Assembly (NCBI GenBank): GCA_030655775.1
Contig: JAUSPI010000228.1
Location: forward strand, 1-39,395
Origin: Syntrophales bacterium
GTDB lineage: Bacteria; Desulfobacterota; Syntrophia; Syntrophales; JADFWA01
Length of the DNA stretch: 39,395 bases
Reading direction: 5' to 3'
Shown here: one piece after another, positions 6,183 to 15,364 of the stretch
Position numbering within the stretch: the first letter of the stretch is position 1
Layout: every line of letters begins with the position of its first letter
Made by a program: the position numbers and the translations under genes
Notes under the pieces: generated by a model
What the model was told of the DNA's origin: nothing
The model's database searches: none
The model's input: the letters and a program-made list of their open reading frames with translations, nothing else

Positions 6183-7691
6183 TTAATCTCCTTCACGTTT
6201 AACAATGATCTTCCAGTTTTCGCTTAAAAGAAAACCCGGGTTCTCGTCCATTTCTGCACAGATGGCGGTGGGCTCTTGCAGAACCATGGAGAAAGCCAGG
6301 GGTTCGTCCGGCCGGGGAATAAGAGGGATATCTACATCCACCTGGATCAGATAACGATAGGGATCCATATTGCCAAAAAAGTATTCTATGAAGTCATGTT
6401 CTTCTGTATCTGTCATACTGGGATCGTACTTGGCCAGCTGTCCGACAGAGGTATCCACCGGTATCCAGCCATAGTTTGGCAGGTAGATCTGTGCCCAAAA
6501 GTGGTCACCGCAGCCGGTTTTGGGGTTGGGAAAAAGCTGCATTCCGCCGGAGGCTCTGGCAGGGATGCCTATGGATCGGCAGAGGGCGGCAAAGTACATG
6601 CTTTGGGCGCCGCAGTCGCCGTAACCGTGCTGGTGCACGTAAACCGACTCGGGAATATTCAGGGCATCCAGAGCTTCATGTGGAGTAAAGCTGTAATCGA
6701 GATCATAGACTATGTGGTCATAGAATTTTTTGGCGATCAGGTAGGGATTGGTCTCGTCCCCGGCGATCTTTCTGGCGGTTTTTGCGATTGCCGGTGTTAT
6801 ACTGATGTTCTTGTATGAGGCAGTATAGCGTTTGTAAAGTTCACTGTCCTTATCGTATTTCCCTACATTTGAGGGATCGACTTTGAATTTTTCTTCATAG
6901 TGAATGAAGTTAAATTTCGCGCCGATCTTGAGATCTCCTTTTATTTCTTCAAGAGGGATTTCAAAATATACGAGGCCGATATCACCGTCGTTCTTAACGG
7001 GATATTTGATATATTTTTCCGGATATATGGAAACGATCCTCAGATTTTGCTGGGCGGCGTTTACTAGAGGAAGTGGCATCCAGACTTTGAGGAGGCCTTT
7101 TTCCGCTAATTTATCCCTGGGAATAACAGCTTCTCCGGCAGCGGAATATGAAAAGGGCCTGGTCAGGGTTTGCCCGGGTTTGAGGGTGTCTTGTTCATGG
7201 ATGAAGGGTCCTATCAAATCCATAAGTTTACTCTGATGTCCCAGTGCGCCGGCTTCTTTTCTGGAGCGAAACTCGGGATATATATGGAAAAGTGTATTTA
7301 TGAAGTATTGAAAGTAGTATGTTTTTCCTTCTATGGTCATATGCGGCAGGCGGCCGCCGGCAATAACTTCATTAATCCTGTCGTCGGTCGTCTTTGGATA
7401 TTTTTCTTTGATCATCTTTTTTACTTCATCAACTTTATAAGGGTACGTGGTAGTGATCTGTCTCATCCGGGTAAAGGCATAGCGGCACTGGTCGGCAAGC
7501 TTACTGTTACCCTCTTCTACCAGCAGGGGTTTTGCCCGGCGGTAGGCTTTATCGGCAGAAAAGTAGTCCGCTTTCCTTTCGAGCCTTTGGGCTTCTTTGA
7601 ACAGTTTTTCTCCTTGAGCAGCGTTTATAGCAGGCGGGCAGGCAACTATGGAAAATACTAAAAGAAATATAATACATATCGATTTCTTCAT
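6183..7691 (-). CDS. Exported transglutaminase-like (papain-fold) protein
   Basis: A 502-residue protein. The signal peptide (MKKSICIIFLLVFSIVAC) could be cut at a lipobox-like IVAC (Cys18) or after AINAA. Residues 27-75 form a short TPR-like helical pair. The transglutaminase core (about 300-420) has an apparent catalytic triad: Cys360 in GYGDCGAQ, His397 in GDHFWAQIYLP and Asp413 in PVDTS. Proteins of this type act as peptidases, amidases or cross-linkers in the envelope. Start: the ATG at 7691 is preceded by GGAGGAAAAA; a TTG four codons earlier lies inside that signal. The coupled downstream decarboxylase suggests a joint envelope role, but the chemistry linking them is unknown. Confidence 0.8.
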   Translation of the reverse strand: MKKSICIIFLLVFSIVACPPAINAAQGEKLFKEAQRLERKADYFSADKAYRRAKPLLVEEGNSKLADQCRYAFTRMRQITTTYPYKVDEVKKMIKEKYPKTTDDRINEVIAGGRLPHMTIEGKTYYFQYFINTLFHIYPEFRSRKEAGALGHQSKLMDLIGPFIHEQDTLKPGQTLTRPFSYSAAGEAVIPRDKLAEKGLLKVWMPLPLVNAAQQNLRIVSIYPEKYIKYPVKNDGDIGLVYFEIPLEEIKGDLKIGAKFNFIHYEEKFKVDPSNVGKYDKDSELYKRYTASYKNISITPAIAKTARKIAGDETNPYLIAKKFYDHIVYDLDYSFTPHEALDALNIPESVYVHQHGYGDCGAQSMYFAALCRSIGIPARASGGMQLFPNPKTGCGDHFWAQIYLPNYGWIPVDTSVGQLAKYDPSMTDTEEHDFIEYFFGNMDPYRYLIQVDVDIPLIPRPDEPLAFSMVLQEPTAICAEMDENPGFLLSENWKIIVKREGD

Positions 7692-7786
7692 TTTTTCCTC
7701 CAAAGTGTTGGCAGTTACTCATCTGTCTGTTTTCTTGATAAGGGAAGATCCGTCAAGGAGGTGTGGGGCTGCTGCACAATCCGGGG

Positions 7787-8644
7787 TCAATCGAATACTA
7801 CGGTTTTTTGGCCGCAGACCAGTATCTTGTTTTCCAGATGAAGCCTCACCGCTTTGGCGAGGACGGTTCTTTCCAGGTCCTTCCCCTTGAGCTTCATGTT
7901 TTCTATCGAATCCCGGTGCGTTATCTCAATGACATCCTGGGCGATTATCGGCCCGTCGTCGAGTGTCTCCGTGACATAGTGGCTTGTCGCGCCAATAATC
8001 TTGACTCCTCGCTCATACGCCTGACTGTATGGCTTGCCCCCGGCAAATGCAGGTAAAAAGGAGTGGTGTATATTTATTATCCGGTTTTGATACTCATCCA
8101 CAAATGTACCGCTGAGTATTTGCATGTACCGCGCGAGAATAATCAGGTCGATGTTATGTTCTTTCAGCTCTGCAAGCTCTTTTTCTTCCTGTTCGGCTTT
8201 GTTTCCCGGGGTTATCGGATAGTGCCTGTAGTTTAAACCAAACTGTTCTGCTACCGGCTTCATGTCAAGGTGGTTACTGATAATAAGGGGTATTTCGGCT
8301 TTAAATTCACCCATCTGGTGTCTCAGTATCAGATCATAAAAGCAGTAGACATGCTTGGATACAAATATGGCTATCTTCGGAACGTAATCGGAGAAGTAGA
8401 GGTTCCATTTCATCTTGAATTTTTTTGCCAGCGGTGCAAAAGCGGTCTCTATTTCTTCACGGGGAATATCAAAACCGTCAAGGTCCCATTCAATTCTCAT
8501 AAATAATATGTTTTCCGGTTGCGCTGTGTACTGTCTGGCGTCCAAGATATTACCCTTGTGACCGAAGATAAAATTGGATATCGATGCTACAATTCCTTTT
8601 GCGTCAGGACAGGACAGCGCGATAACAGCGGTTATTTGATCCAT
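7787..8644 (-). CDS. purU: Formyltetrahydrofolate deformylase
   Basis: A 285-residue protein with an N-terminal ACT domain (about 5-85; ITAVIALSCPDAKGIVASIS) and a C-terminal formyltransferase-fold domain (about 90-285) with the active-site segment INIHHSFLPAF and the downstream TLDDGPIIAQD carrying the catalytic Asp. It hydrolyses 10-formyl-THF to formate and THF, supplying formate and rebalancing one-carbon pools. Start: of two in-frame ATGs, the one at 8644 has proper spacing to AAGGAGG; the ATG at 8650 touches that signal. It lies 53 nt after the aminotransferase gene on the same strand, probably in one transcript. Confidence 0.92.
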   Translation of the reverse strand: MDQITAVIALSCPDAKGIVASISNFIFGHKGNILDARQYTAQPENILFMRIEWDLDGFDIPREEIETAFAPLAKKFKMKWNLYFSDYVPKIAIFVSKHVYCFYDLILRHQMGEFKAEIPLIISNHLDMKPVAEQFGLNYRHYPITPGNKAEQEEKELAELKEHNIDLIILARYMQILSGTFVDEYQNRIINIHHSFLPAFAGGKPYSQAYERGVKIIGATSHYVTETLDDGPIIAQDVIEITHRDSIENMKLKGKDLERTVLAKAVRLHLENKILVCGQKTVVFD

Positions 8645-8697
8645 GTACATGCCTCCTTCGTTTAGAAATCTCTTATACAGGAATCGATCTTAAATTG

Positions 8698-9858
8698 TTA
8701 GCAATTAAGTAGATTTTTTCGATAGTTCTTAAAATATTTCTCTACCCGGCTGAGCCCCTCCGCTATGTTTTCCATCGAATTTGCGTATGAGAAGCGAATG
8801 TATCCTTCACAGTTGTCGCCGAAATCAACTCCCGGCGTGATGCCGACATGGGCCTTTTCAAGGATGTCGAATGCAGTTTTGTAAGAATCCATCGAGTATT
8901 TTTTTATATTCCCCAGGATGTAGAAAGCACCGGTGGGTTCCACGGTAATGCCGATGCCGATTTCATTCAGGCGCTCGATTATGAATCTTCGTCTTTCATT
9001 AAAGATGTCCCTCATCCTGACCACATCATCGCCCGCTTCCTTCAATGCGGCAACGCCTCCCCACTGGACAAACGAATTGGCACAGATAAAGAGGTTCTGC
9101 TGTATTTTCTGCATCGGCCGTATATATTCCCTTGGGGCGATCAGGTATCCCAACCGCCAGCCGGTCATTGCGTACGCCTTTGAGAATCCGTTGAAGACGA
9201 AGGCATTGTCCGTAAACTCGAGGATGCTGTGCTCTTCCTCATCGTAGACGAGGCCGTGGTAAATTTCATCGGAAATAACGGGGATGCCGAGTGAAACGAT
9301 TTCCTTCATCCGCCCTGCCCCGAGAGTGTTTCCCGTCGGGTTTGAAGGCGAATTGATCAGGATGCCCCTGGTCTTGCCGGTGATCTTTTCCCTGATTGCC
9401 TCTGTAGTATACTGAAACCCTTCTTCCTCATAGACGTTGACGTTTACAGGAATTCCATCGAGAAACGAGATGAAATTGGGGTAGCAGGCGTAATGGGGAT
9501 TGGAGATAATAACTTCATCACCTTTTTCGAGGAGGGCTGATAAAAGGAGAAACATGGCGGGAGATGTGCCGGATGTGATAATGACCTGATCCGGTGATAT
9601 GGTGACACCGTATTTCGTAAAATAGTGTTCACATATTGCTTCCCGCAATTCTATAAGCCCAAGGCTGTGAGTATAGTGCGTTTTCCCATCCCTGATCGCC
9701 CTGAAGCATGCCTCGTTGATACACTGCGGTGTGTCAAAATCGGGTTCGCCGATTTCCATATGGATGATATCTTTCCCCTCCCGTTCGAGTTCATGTGCCC
9801 GTTCCAGCACATCCATCACGATAAAAGGGGGGATTTCTGATGCTCTTCTGGTAATCAT
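8698..9858 (-). CDS. Class I/II PLP-dependent aminotransferase
   Basis: A 386-residue fold-type I aminotransferase of the aspartate aminotransferase superfamily. The PLP Lys is Lys227 in FSKAYAMTGWRLGY; the NPTG motif (SPSNPTGNT) is at about 170-178, SDEIYHGL at about 197-204 and the substrate-carboxylate Arg in GYIRFSYA near the C-terminus. It is a different subgroup from the AlaC-like enzyme at 21583-22797. It transfers an amino group between an amino acid and a 2-oxo acid in the cytoplasm; aspartate, alanine or aromatic substrates are all possible. It is the first gene of a minus-strand unit with purU downstream and a promoter at 10017-10045. Confidence 0.88.
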   Translation of the reverse strand: MITRRASEIPPFIVMDVLERAHELEREGKDIIHMEIGEPDFDTPQCINEACFRAIRDGKTHYTHSLGLIELREAICEHYFTKYGVTISPDQVIITSGTSPAMFLLLSALLEKGDEVIISNPHYACYPNFISFLDGIPVNVNVYEEEGFQYTTEAIREKITGKTRGILINSPSNPTGNTLGAGRMKEIVSLGIPVISDEIYHGLVYDEEEHSILEFTDNAFVFNGFSKAYAMTGWRLGYLIAPREYIRPMQKIQQNLFICANSFVQWGGVAALKEAGDDVVRMRDIFNERRRFIIERLNEIGIGITVEPTGAFYILGNIKKYSMDSYKTAFDILEKAHVGITPGVDFGDNCEGYIRFSYANSMENIAEGLSRVEKYFKNYRKNLLNC

Positions 9859-9909
9859 ACTGTACTCCCGTCAAGGTTTACGAGTCGGGTGTTTTTGAAC
9901 TGAACAGCG

Positions 9910-10002
9910 AGCGTAGTCCCCGCTGCTTGTGGTGGGGAATGCGAGCGAACATAAAAAATATTTTCCTTAACAGTCGGAGATTCCCCGCAACTTGTTGCGG
10001 GG
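9910..10002. repeat. Pair of REP-like palindromes
   Basis: The stronger unit is a perfect 8-bp stem CCCCGCAA-CTTG-TTGCGGGG (9983-10002) followed by GAGCTTC. A weaker relative (CCCCGCTGCTTGTGGTGGGG, about 9918-9937) lies upstream in the same leader. The GGGGAGCTTC tail recurs near 36918 and in a variant form near 18018, so this is a dispersed family. The rest of the 9859-10216 spacer shows no gene. Confidence 0.7.
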
Positions 10003-10010
10003 AGCTTCAA

Positions 10011-10045
10011 TAGTGTACACTACATGGATGAAAAAACCCTGTCAA
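10011..10045 (-). promoter_or_regulatory. Promoter overlapped by a perfect 12-bp palindrome
   Basis: On the minus strand TTGACA (10040-10045) is followed after 17 nt by TAGTGT (10017-10022). That -10 element is half of the perfect palindrome TAGTGTACACTA (10011-10022), well placed for a dimeric repressor that would block the aminotransferase-purU unit. Operator function is inference. Confidence 0.5.
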
Positions 10046-10216
10046 GCTGCAAAAGATGTCATCAGAAGATAAGGACTGAGAGATTTTTTTCGTCAGAAAA
10101 ATAGCGGATGCCTTTGATTTTCCTGATTTTTCAGTGGATTTTCCGGTTCTTGACTGGTAAGATATTATCTTCAAAAATTACAAAATATGGAACTTACGTT
10201 TAATTGAGGGGTGACG

Positions 10217-11224
10217 TTGAAGAAAAGACTGATTTTAGGACTTCTGCTTGGCGCCGTTTTTATTTACCTGTCTCTCAGAGGTATAAATTTTCAGGAGGTA
10301 GCCGTAAGTTTCAAGGCCGTTCACTACGTATACATCATCCCGGTTCTTATCATCCTGCTTTTAGTGCAATATCTGCGGTCATATAGATGGGGGGTGATTT
10401 TAAGCCCTATAGAAAAGATTGATCAGCTTTCTCTTTTCTCGGTAACATGCGTCGGATTTTTAGCGATAGTTACAATCCCGGCACGGATAGGCGAGCTGGC
10501 ACGGCCGTACCTTATAACCCACAAGAGTAATGTAACGATGACTTCTGCGCTGGGTTCTGTTTTTCTGGAGCGTGCATTCGACATTCTGACAATTCTCATC
10601 ATGTTCTTCATCGTTGCTTTTTTGACCCCTATGCCCCCATGGCTTATGAATTCAAGCATAGTTTTTTTTGTGATAATTCTCGTTATGATCGCCCTCGTGG
10701 CACTTCTTCTGATCAACAAAGAGGCTTTTCTTAGAATAATGGGGCCCGTTATCAGCAAACTGCCCGAAAAATATTTTCACAGGGCAGAAGAGCTGATTGA
10801 TCACTTTATCAGCGGGTTTAAGATGGTCGGCAGTCTGGGACTCATTTTGTATGTCGCTTTTCTGTCGCTTCTGATATGGGTTGCCGGTGCGCTGGCTATC
10901 TATGTTTTGTTCAGCGCCTTTGATTTTCAGCTTTCTCTGCTTGCCGCATTTGGTGTAATGGTTATTATTATAGTTGGTATTTCAATACCAACGGCGCCGG
11001 GCTTTGTCGGAAACTTCCATTTTTTCTGTATTCTTGGACTCGGCCTTTTCGGAATTTCCAAGGCGGATGCCGTAACCTATGCGGTTCTCTACCATTTTCT
11101 GGCGATCGGTATGGCCGTCGGCCTGGGTCTGATCTTCCTGCCATTTAATACATTAGTCCTGTCGGACCTGAAAAGAGACGGGAACGGCGCGGCGATTATC
11201 CGTCAAAAGGGGAGAAGTAAATGA
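10217..11224 (+). CDS. Flippase-like integral membrane protein (LPG synthase TM family)
   Basis: A protein of about 335 residues that is almost wholly hydrophobic, with roughly eight membrane segments. It resembles the lysylphosphatidylglycerol synthase transmembrane / UPF0104 family: GVILSPIEKI near 60, a LARPYLITHKSNVTMTSALG loop containing the family's ARP segment near 95, and APGFVGNFHFF near 265. Such proteins act in lipid or glycolipid transfer, but this one lacks the aminoacyl-transferase domain. Start: a TTG at 10217 has GAGGGG five bases upstream; a GTG at 10211 would overlap that signal. The stop overlaps the next gene's start (ATGA at 11221-11224), so the pair is coupled. Confidence 0.75.
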   Translation: MKKRLILGLLLGAVFIYLSLRGINFQEVAVSFKAVHYVYIIPVLIILLLVQYLRSYRWGVILSPIEKIDQLSLFSVTCVGFLAIVTIPARIGELARPYLITHKSNVTMTSALGSVFLERAFDILTILIMFFIVAFLTPMPPWLMNSSIVFFVIILVMIALVALLLINKEAFLRIMGPVISKLPEKYFHRAEELIDHFISGFKMVGSLGLILYVAFLSLLIWVAGALAIYVLFSAFDFQLSLLAAFGVMVIIIVGISIPTAPGFVGNFHFFCILGLGLFGISKADAVTYAVLYHFLAIGMAVGLGLIFLPFNTLVLSDLKRDGNGAAIIRQKGRSK

Positions 11225-12462
11225 TTTTCCAGGGTATAGCCGGGTTGGTGATTTTTTCACTGATCGCCTGGGCTATTAGTGAAAACCGCAGGCAGGTTCG
11301 TCTGAAACCGGTCATAATCGGCATAGGAATCCAGGTGGCGTTGGGAGCGATCCTTTTGAATCTCTCCATTTTCAGGGCAGTTTTTCTCTTTTTGAACAGG
11401 CTTGTTTTATCTTTGGGAGAAGCCACAACAGCAGGGACGTCCTTTGTCTTCGGTTATCTGGGAGGAGGGAGACTTCCCTTTGTTGAGACGTATCCTGGAT
11501 CGAGCTTTATCCTGGCCTTCAGAGGGCTTCCCCTCGTCCTCGTGATAAGCGCCCTCTCTGCGCTTTTATTCTACTGGAAAATCTTGCCTATTGTCGTGAA
11601 AGCTTTTTCCTGGGCTTTGCAAAAAACGATGGGCATAGGGGGTGCGGAAGGGGTGGGGGTGTCGGCCAACGTTTTTGTGGGGATGGTGGAATCTCCTCTT
11701 TTAATTCGTCCCTACCTGAAAGATATGACCCGCAGCGAGATATTCACCATCATGACCTGCGGCATGGCGACCATAGCAGGCACGGTCATGGTACTTTATG
11801 CGACCATATTGAGTAAAAGCATTCCCGATGTGATGGGCCATATCCTGACGGCTTCCATTATAAGTGTTCCGGCAGCGATTACCATTTCCAAGATTATGGT
11901 GCCGGAAACAGGCACACCCACTCCAGGTGAATTAACTTCTCCGGAAGAAGCAATGAGCTCTATGGATGCAATCACCAGGGGGACGGTTCAGGGGGTGCAG
12001 TTGCTTATAAATATTATAGCCATGCTGATAGTGCTCGTGGCCCTTGTCTATCTTGTCAATCTTGTGTTGGGTCTTCTGCCGAATATTGGGGGAGAACCGA
12101 TAACCCTTCAAAAAATTTTGGGATATATCATGGCCCCCGTCGTCTGGCTGATGGGTGTTCCGTGGAAGGAGACGCTGACCGCGGGATCGCTGATGGGAAC
12201 CAAAACTATCCTCAACGAGCTGATAGCCTATATCGATATGAGCAATCTTCCGCAGGGCGCTTTGAGTCCCAAGAGTTTGCTGATTATGACATACGCTATG
12301 TGCGGGTTTGCAAATCCGGGCAGCCTGGGGATAATGATAGGCGGTATGGGAACGATGGTCCCCGAAAGACGGGATGAAATAATCTCTCTGGGATTCCGGT
12401 CCATCGTGGCGGGCACACTTGCCACGTGCATGACGGGTGCCATTGTCGGGATTATTTTGTAA
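11221..12462 (+). CDS. Concentrative nucleoside transporter (CNT/NupC family)
   Basis: A 413-residue inner-membrane protein with about ten hydrophobic segments. Family features are the TAGTSFVFGYLGGG segment (about 70-83), GVGVSANVFVGMVESPLLIRPY (about 145-166) and a C-terminal CGFANPGSLGIMIGGMG motif (about 362-378). CNT proteins import nucleosides with Na+ or H+. The start ATG overlaps the previous stop and is preceded by AGGGGAG. No nucleoside-salvage gene lies nearby, so the transported base is not shown. Confidence 0.9.
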   Translation: MIFQGIAGLVIFSLIAWAISENRRQVRLKPVIIGIGIQVALGAILLNLSIFRAVFLFLNRLVLSLGEATTAGTSFVFGYLGGGRLPFVETYPGSSFILAFRGLPLVLVISALSALLFYWKILPIVVKAFSWALQKTMGIGGAEGVGVSANVFVGMVESPLLIRPYLKDMTRSEIFTIMTCGMATIAGTVMVLYATILSKSIPDVMGHILTASIISVPAAITISKIMVPETGTPTPGELTSPEEAMSSMDAITRGTVQGVQLLINIIAMLIVLVALVYLVNLVLGLLPNIGGEPITLQKILGYIMAPVVWLMGVPWKETLTAGSLMGTKTILNELIAYIDMSNLPQGALSPKSLLIMTYAMCGFANPGSLGIMIGGMGTMVPERRDEIISLGFRSIVAGTLATCMTGAIVGIIL

Positions 12463-12532
12463 GATAAGGAACAGTGGACTACTCAAGCCTGAAATGACAG
12501 GCTGAGAGTTGATAATAATAGAAGGTTTAAAA

Positions 12533-15364
12533 ATGAACAGAGATTCAAGAGCAGCTATTATTAAGGCCTTAGAAAAAAAGATTACAGGTCAAGTCTATTC
12601 CGACAATGTTTCCCGGGAAAAATATTCATACGATGCCAGTATCTACCGGATAAGGCCATCGGTTGTTGTTTGTCCCCGGAATGCCGAGGATGTAATTGCC
12701 GTCGTGAAAATAGCCCGTGAGTATAAAATTTCTATAACCGCACGGACTGCGGGAACGAATCTGGTGGGATCCTGTCTGGGCGAGGGGATCATCCTCGATT
12801 TTTCCCGGAATATGAACCGGATAATAAGGCTGGAGGAGAAGGAGGGAAGATTTTTCGTAGACGTGGAGCCGGGGGTGATTTATGACCGATTGAACCTCTA
12901 TCTCAAGGGAAAGGGTCTTTTTCTGCCTCCAGAGCCTTCCAGCAGGGAGATATGTATGATCGGGGGGAATATTGCCCACAAGGCCAGCGGTGCCCGGTCG
13001 GTAAAGTATGGCTCCATGGATGACTATCTTGAAGCGGTGGAGTTTGTAACCGCCGACGGGGTCCTCGCAGACACTTCCCACCCGGTGACCATTCCCGAAG
13101 AGATAAGGGCAAAGATCACCGATTTAGGAAACAGGATAAGGAAAGATCGGAAGGTAAAAGAAATATTTGAGGCGAAAAAAGGGATCAAGACAGCAAGCGG
13201 TTATAATCTAAGTGCATTTTTTAAGTACCATGAGTCCGGTAAAATCGTTTCTCATCTTCTGGTAGGGAGTGAAGGGACATTAGGGGTTTTTACCCGGCTG
13301 AAGTTGGAAGTGAAAAAGATTGTTCAGGGAAAAGCAACCAGTCTTATCTACTTTAAAAAACTCCAGGAGGCAGGAGACGCTGTTTCCCGTATCAAGGAGA
13401 TGGGGGCGTCCGCAATTGAGTTGATGAATGTCACTTCCCTGGGGTTGGTGAAGGAGCGATATCCCGGCCTTGGAATACCCGGAGGGGAAGTGCATATGCT
13501 TCTGGTCGAATTTGAGGGAGAAGAGAGGTTTAAGAAGACAGATGAGCTAAAAAAGATGATTGAAAAGAAGGGCTATCGCCTCTGCCGGAAAATACGTTCG
13601 GAGACGGAAAACGAAGAGAAACAGACCCAACTGTGGGAAGCGAGAAAGTCGCTGGTTCCCATCTTGTCAACCTATAGTAAAGAACTGAAACCGGTAGCCT
13701 TTGTGGAAGATATAGGGGTTGAAGCTTCTAATCTGGCGGATGTTATCGGTGATCTTGAGAAAATTTTCCGAAAGTATGACCTGGTTGTTGGAATATACGG
13801 ACATGCCGGCGATGGTAATCTCCATCTGAGACCCCTGATTAATCTCGATGATAACGAATCGAAAAAGCTGCTTATCAAATTGATGGATGAGGTCTACGAA
13901 ACGGTATTCAAATATCGGGGTACTATAACAGCGGAACACGGGATAGGACGAGTTCGCACCAATTATCTGGAAAAAGAGTGGGGGGGAAAGGTTTTCGGAT
14001 ATATGCGTGAGGTAAAGGAGATATTTGATTCCAGGGGAATCTTAAATCCGGGGGTAATCTTTGGTGAACGAAGGGTAACTGACGATCTGAAGTATCCCTT
14101 AGATTATGTAAGCGAGGAGGATCATTCCTGTATCGATTGTGGTTACTGTAAAGAGGTATGCCCCGTTTTTCGTATCGAAGGAGGGGAAGAAGGGGGCAGG
14201 CCTCTATTACAGTTGATTAGATTCAAAAATCGGGAGGATACTGTTCAGGAAGATAGAAAAAAAATTAATGAACTGATTTCTCTCTGCTTGGGTTGTAAAA
14301 AGTGTACTGTCAGGTGCCCCAGCGGAGTAGATGTTTGCCTTCTTCTGGAACAGGAAAAAGCTAAGAACCCCGGTGCTTTTTCCAATACTCGATTTCTTGT
14401 CCGGCTTATGACCTATAACTTTGAGAAATTCAAGAGAGTTGCCAAAATTATGGCAAAAACAAAACCGCTTTATGATAATCCCTTTGTGCGGTCTTTGATG
14501 AGGTATATCCCTTTCATCTATAATGATTCTTTGAAGTGGTCACGTTGGGATAAAAACAGGTACCTTCCTGACCTGAGAAGAGACGACCTGGTGGAAAGAG
14601 CTAAAAAATTGATAGAGCCGGTGAAAAATCCGAAGATGAAAGTCGCCCTGTTCATCGGATGCGGAAGCATGATAGTCGATGATGGTGTAGCGGAAGCCAC
14701 TATCCGGGTACTTCAGAAAAATCGTTTTGAGGTATTTATTCCCAGTCAGGGGTGTTGCGGCCTTCCCATGAGTTATTACGGTTACGAAAAAGAGGCCCTC
14801 GATAATGCGCGCAGGATTTTGGAGAGTTTTGAGAGCCGGGGGGTTGAGGCAATCGTATCCACCTGCGGTTCATGTACCGAAAGGCTGAAAGACTACGCCC
14901 GTATTTTTGAAAATGACGGGGAATATCGTGAAAAGGCAGCGTTTATCTCCGGTATCTCTTATGATATCAGTGAGTTTTTGATGAAATATTCCCGGGAACT
15001 TGAACTTGGGCTGCAGGATAAGCTTAATCTAAAAGTGGCCTATCACGATTCATGCCACCTGGTTGTGGCCGGAGTTACCAGGCAGCCGAGGGAGATTTTG
15101 AGGAAAATCGTAAAAGAAATGGTGGAACTGGAGGAAGGGTGCTGCGGCGGGGCAGGCGGGTATACTTTTTTGCATACGGAACAATCGAGAAAGATTTTTG
15201 ATCTCAAGGTACAATCGATACGAGATTTAGAGCCGGACTGTATCGCTTCCATCTGCCCGGGATGTGTAATACAGTTCAAGGAAGGATTAGAACGACATAG
15301 AATATCTGCTCAATCGTTAAATCTTGTCCAGTTGCTTGACAGGTATTACGAACAGGAACCCTAA
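12533..15364 (+). CDS. Fused FAD / 4Fe-4S / CCG-domain 2-hydroxyacid dehydrogenase
   Basis: A 943-residue fusion. An FAD-binding PCMH domain (about 35-220, with TARTAGTNLVGSCLGEGI) and an FAD-oxidase C-terminal domain (about 230-490, GHAGDGNLHLRP and TAEHGIGR) form a GlcD/D-lactate dehydrogenase half. Then come two 4Fe-4S motifs (Cys533-536-539-543 and Cys585-588-591-595) and two CCG domains (GCCGLP near 741 and GCCGG near 870), a GlcF-like half. Relatives oxidise D-lactate, glycolate or D-2-hydroxyglutarate and pass electrons on. The substrate is not fixed by these motifs. Start: the ATG at 12533 follows AGAAGG; a TTG at 12509 is less likely. A hairpin AGCCTG-AAATGA-CAGGCT (12486-12503) lies just upstream. 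The gene ends tail-to-tail with the next minus gene, stops overlapping. Confidence 0.9.
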   Translation: MNRDSRAAIIKALEKKITGQVYSDNVSREKYSYDASIYRIRPSVVVCPRNAEDVIAVVKIAREYKISITARTAGTNLVGSCLGEGIILDFSRNMNRIIRLEEKEGRFFVDVEPGVIYDRLNLYLKGKGLFLPPEPSSREICMIGGNIAHKASGARSVKYGSMDDYLEAVEFVTADGVLADTSHPVTIPEEIRAKITDLGNRIRKDRKVKEIFEAKKGIKTASGYNLSAFFKYHESGKIVSHLLVGSEGTLGVFTRLKLEVKKIVQGKATSLIYFKKLQEAGDAVSRIKEMGASAIELMNVTSLGLVKERYPGLGIPGGEVHMLLVEFEGEERFKKTDELKKMIEKKGYRLCRKIRSETENEEKQTQLWEARKSLVPILSTYSKELKPVAFVEDIGVEASNLADVIGDLEKIFRKYDLVVGIYGHAGDGNLHLRPLINLDDNESKKLLIKLMDEVYETVFKYRGTITAEHGIGRVRTNYLEKEWGGKVFGYMREVKEIFDSRGILNPGVIFGERRVTDDLKYPLDYVSEEDHSCIDCGYCKEVCPVFRIEGGEEGGRPLLQLIRFKNREDTVQEDRKKINELISLCLGCKKCTVRCPSGVDVCLLLEQEKAKNPGAFSNTRFLVRLMTYNFEKFKRVAKIMAKTKPLYDNPFVRSLMRYIPFIYNDSLKWSRWDKNRYLPDLRRDDLVERAKKLIEPVKNPKMKVALFIGCGSMIVDDGVAEATIRVLQKNRFEVFIPSQGCCGLPMSYYGYEKEALDNARRILESFESRGVEAIVSTCGSCTERLKDYARIFENDGEYREKAAFISGISYDISEFLMKYSRELELGLQDKLNLKVAYHDSCHLVVAGVTRQPREILRKIVKEMVELEEGCCGGAGGYTFLHTEQSRKIFDLKVQSIRDLEPDCIASICPGCVIQFKEGLERHRISAQSLNLVQLLDRYYEQEP

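Noticed and set aside
9887-9961. Possible 24-codon leader ORF (MFARIPHHKQ) before the minus-strand aminotransferase
   Set aside because: It is built from a REP palindrome, has no run of one amino acid, and no terminator follows it.
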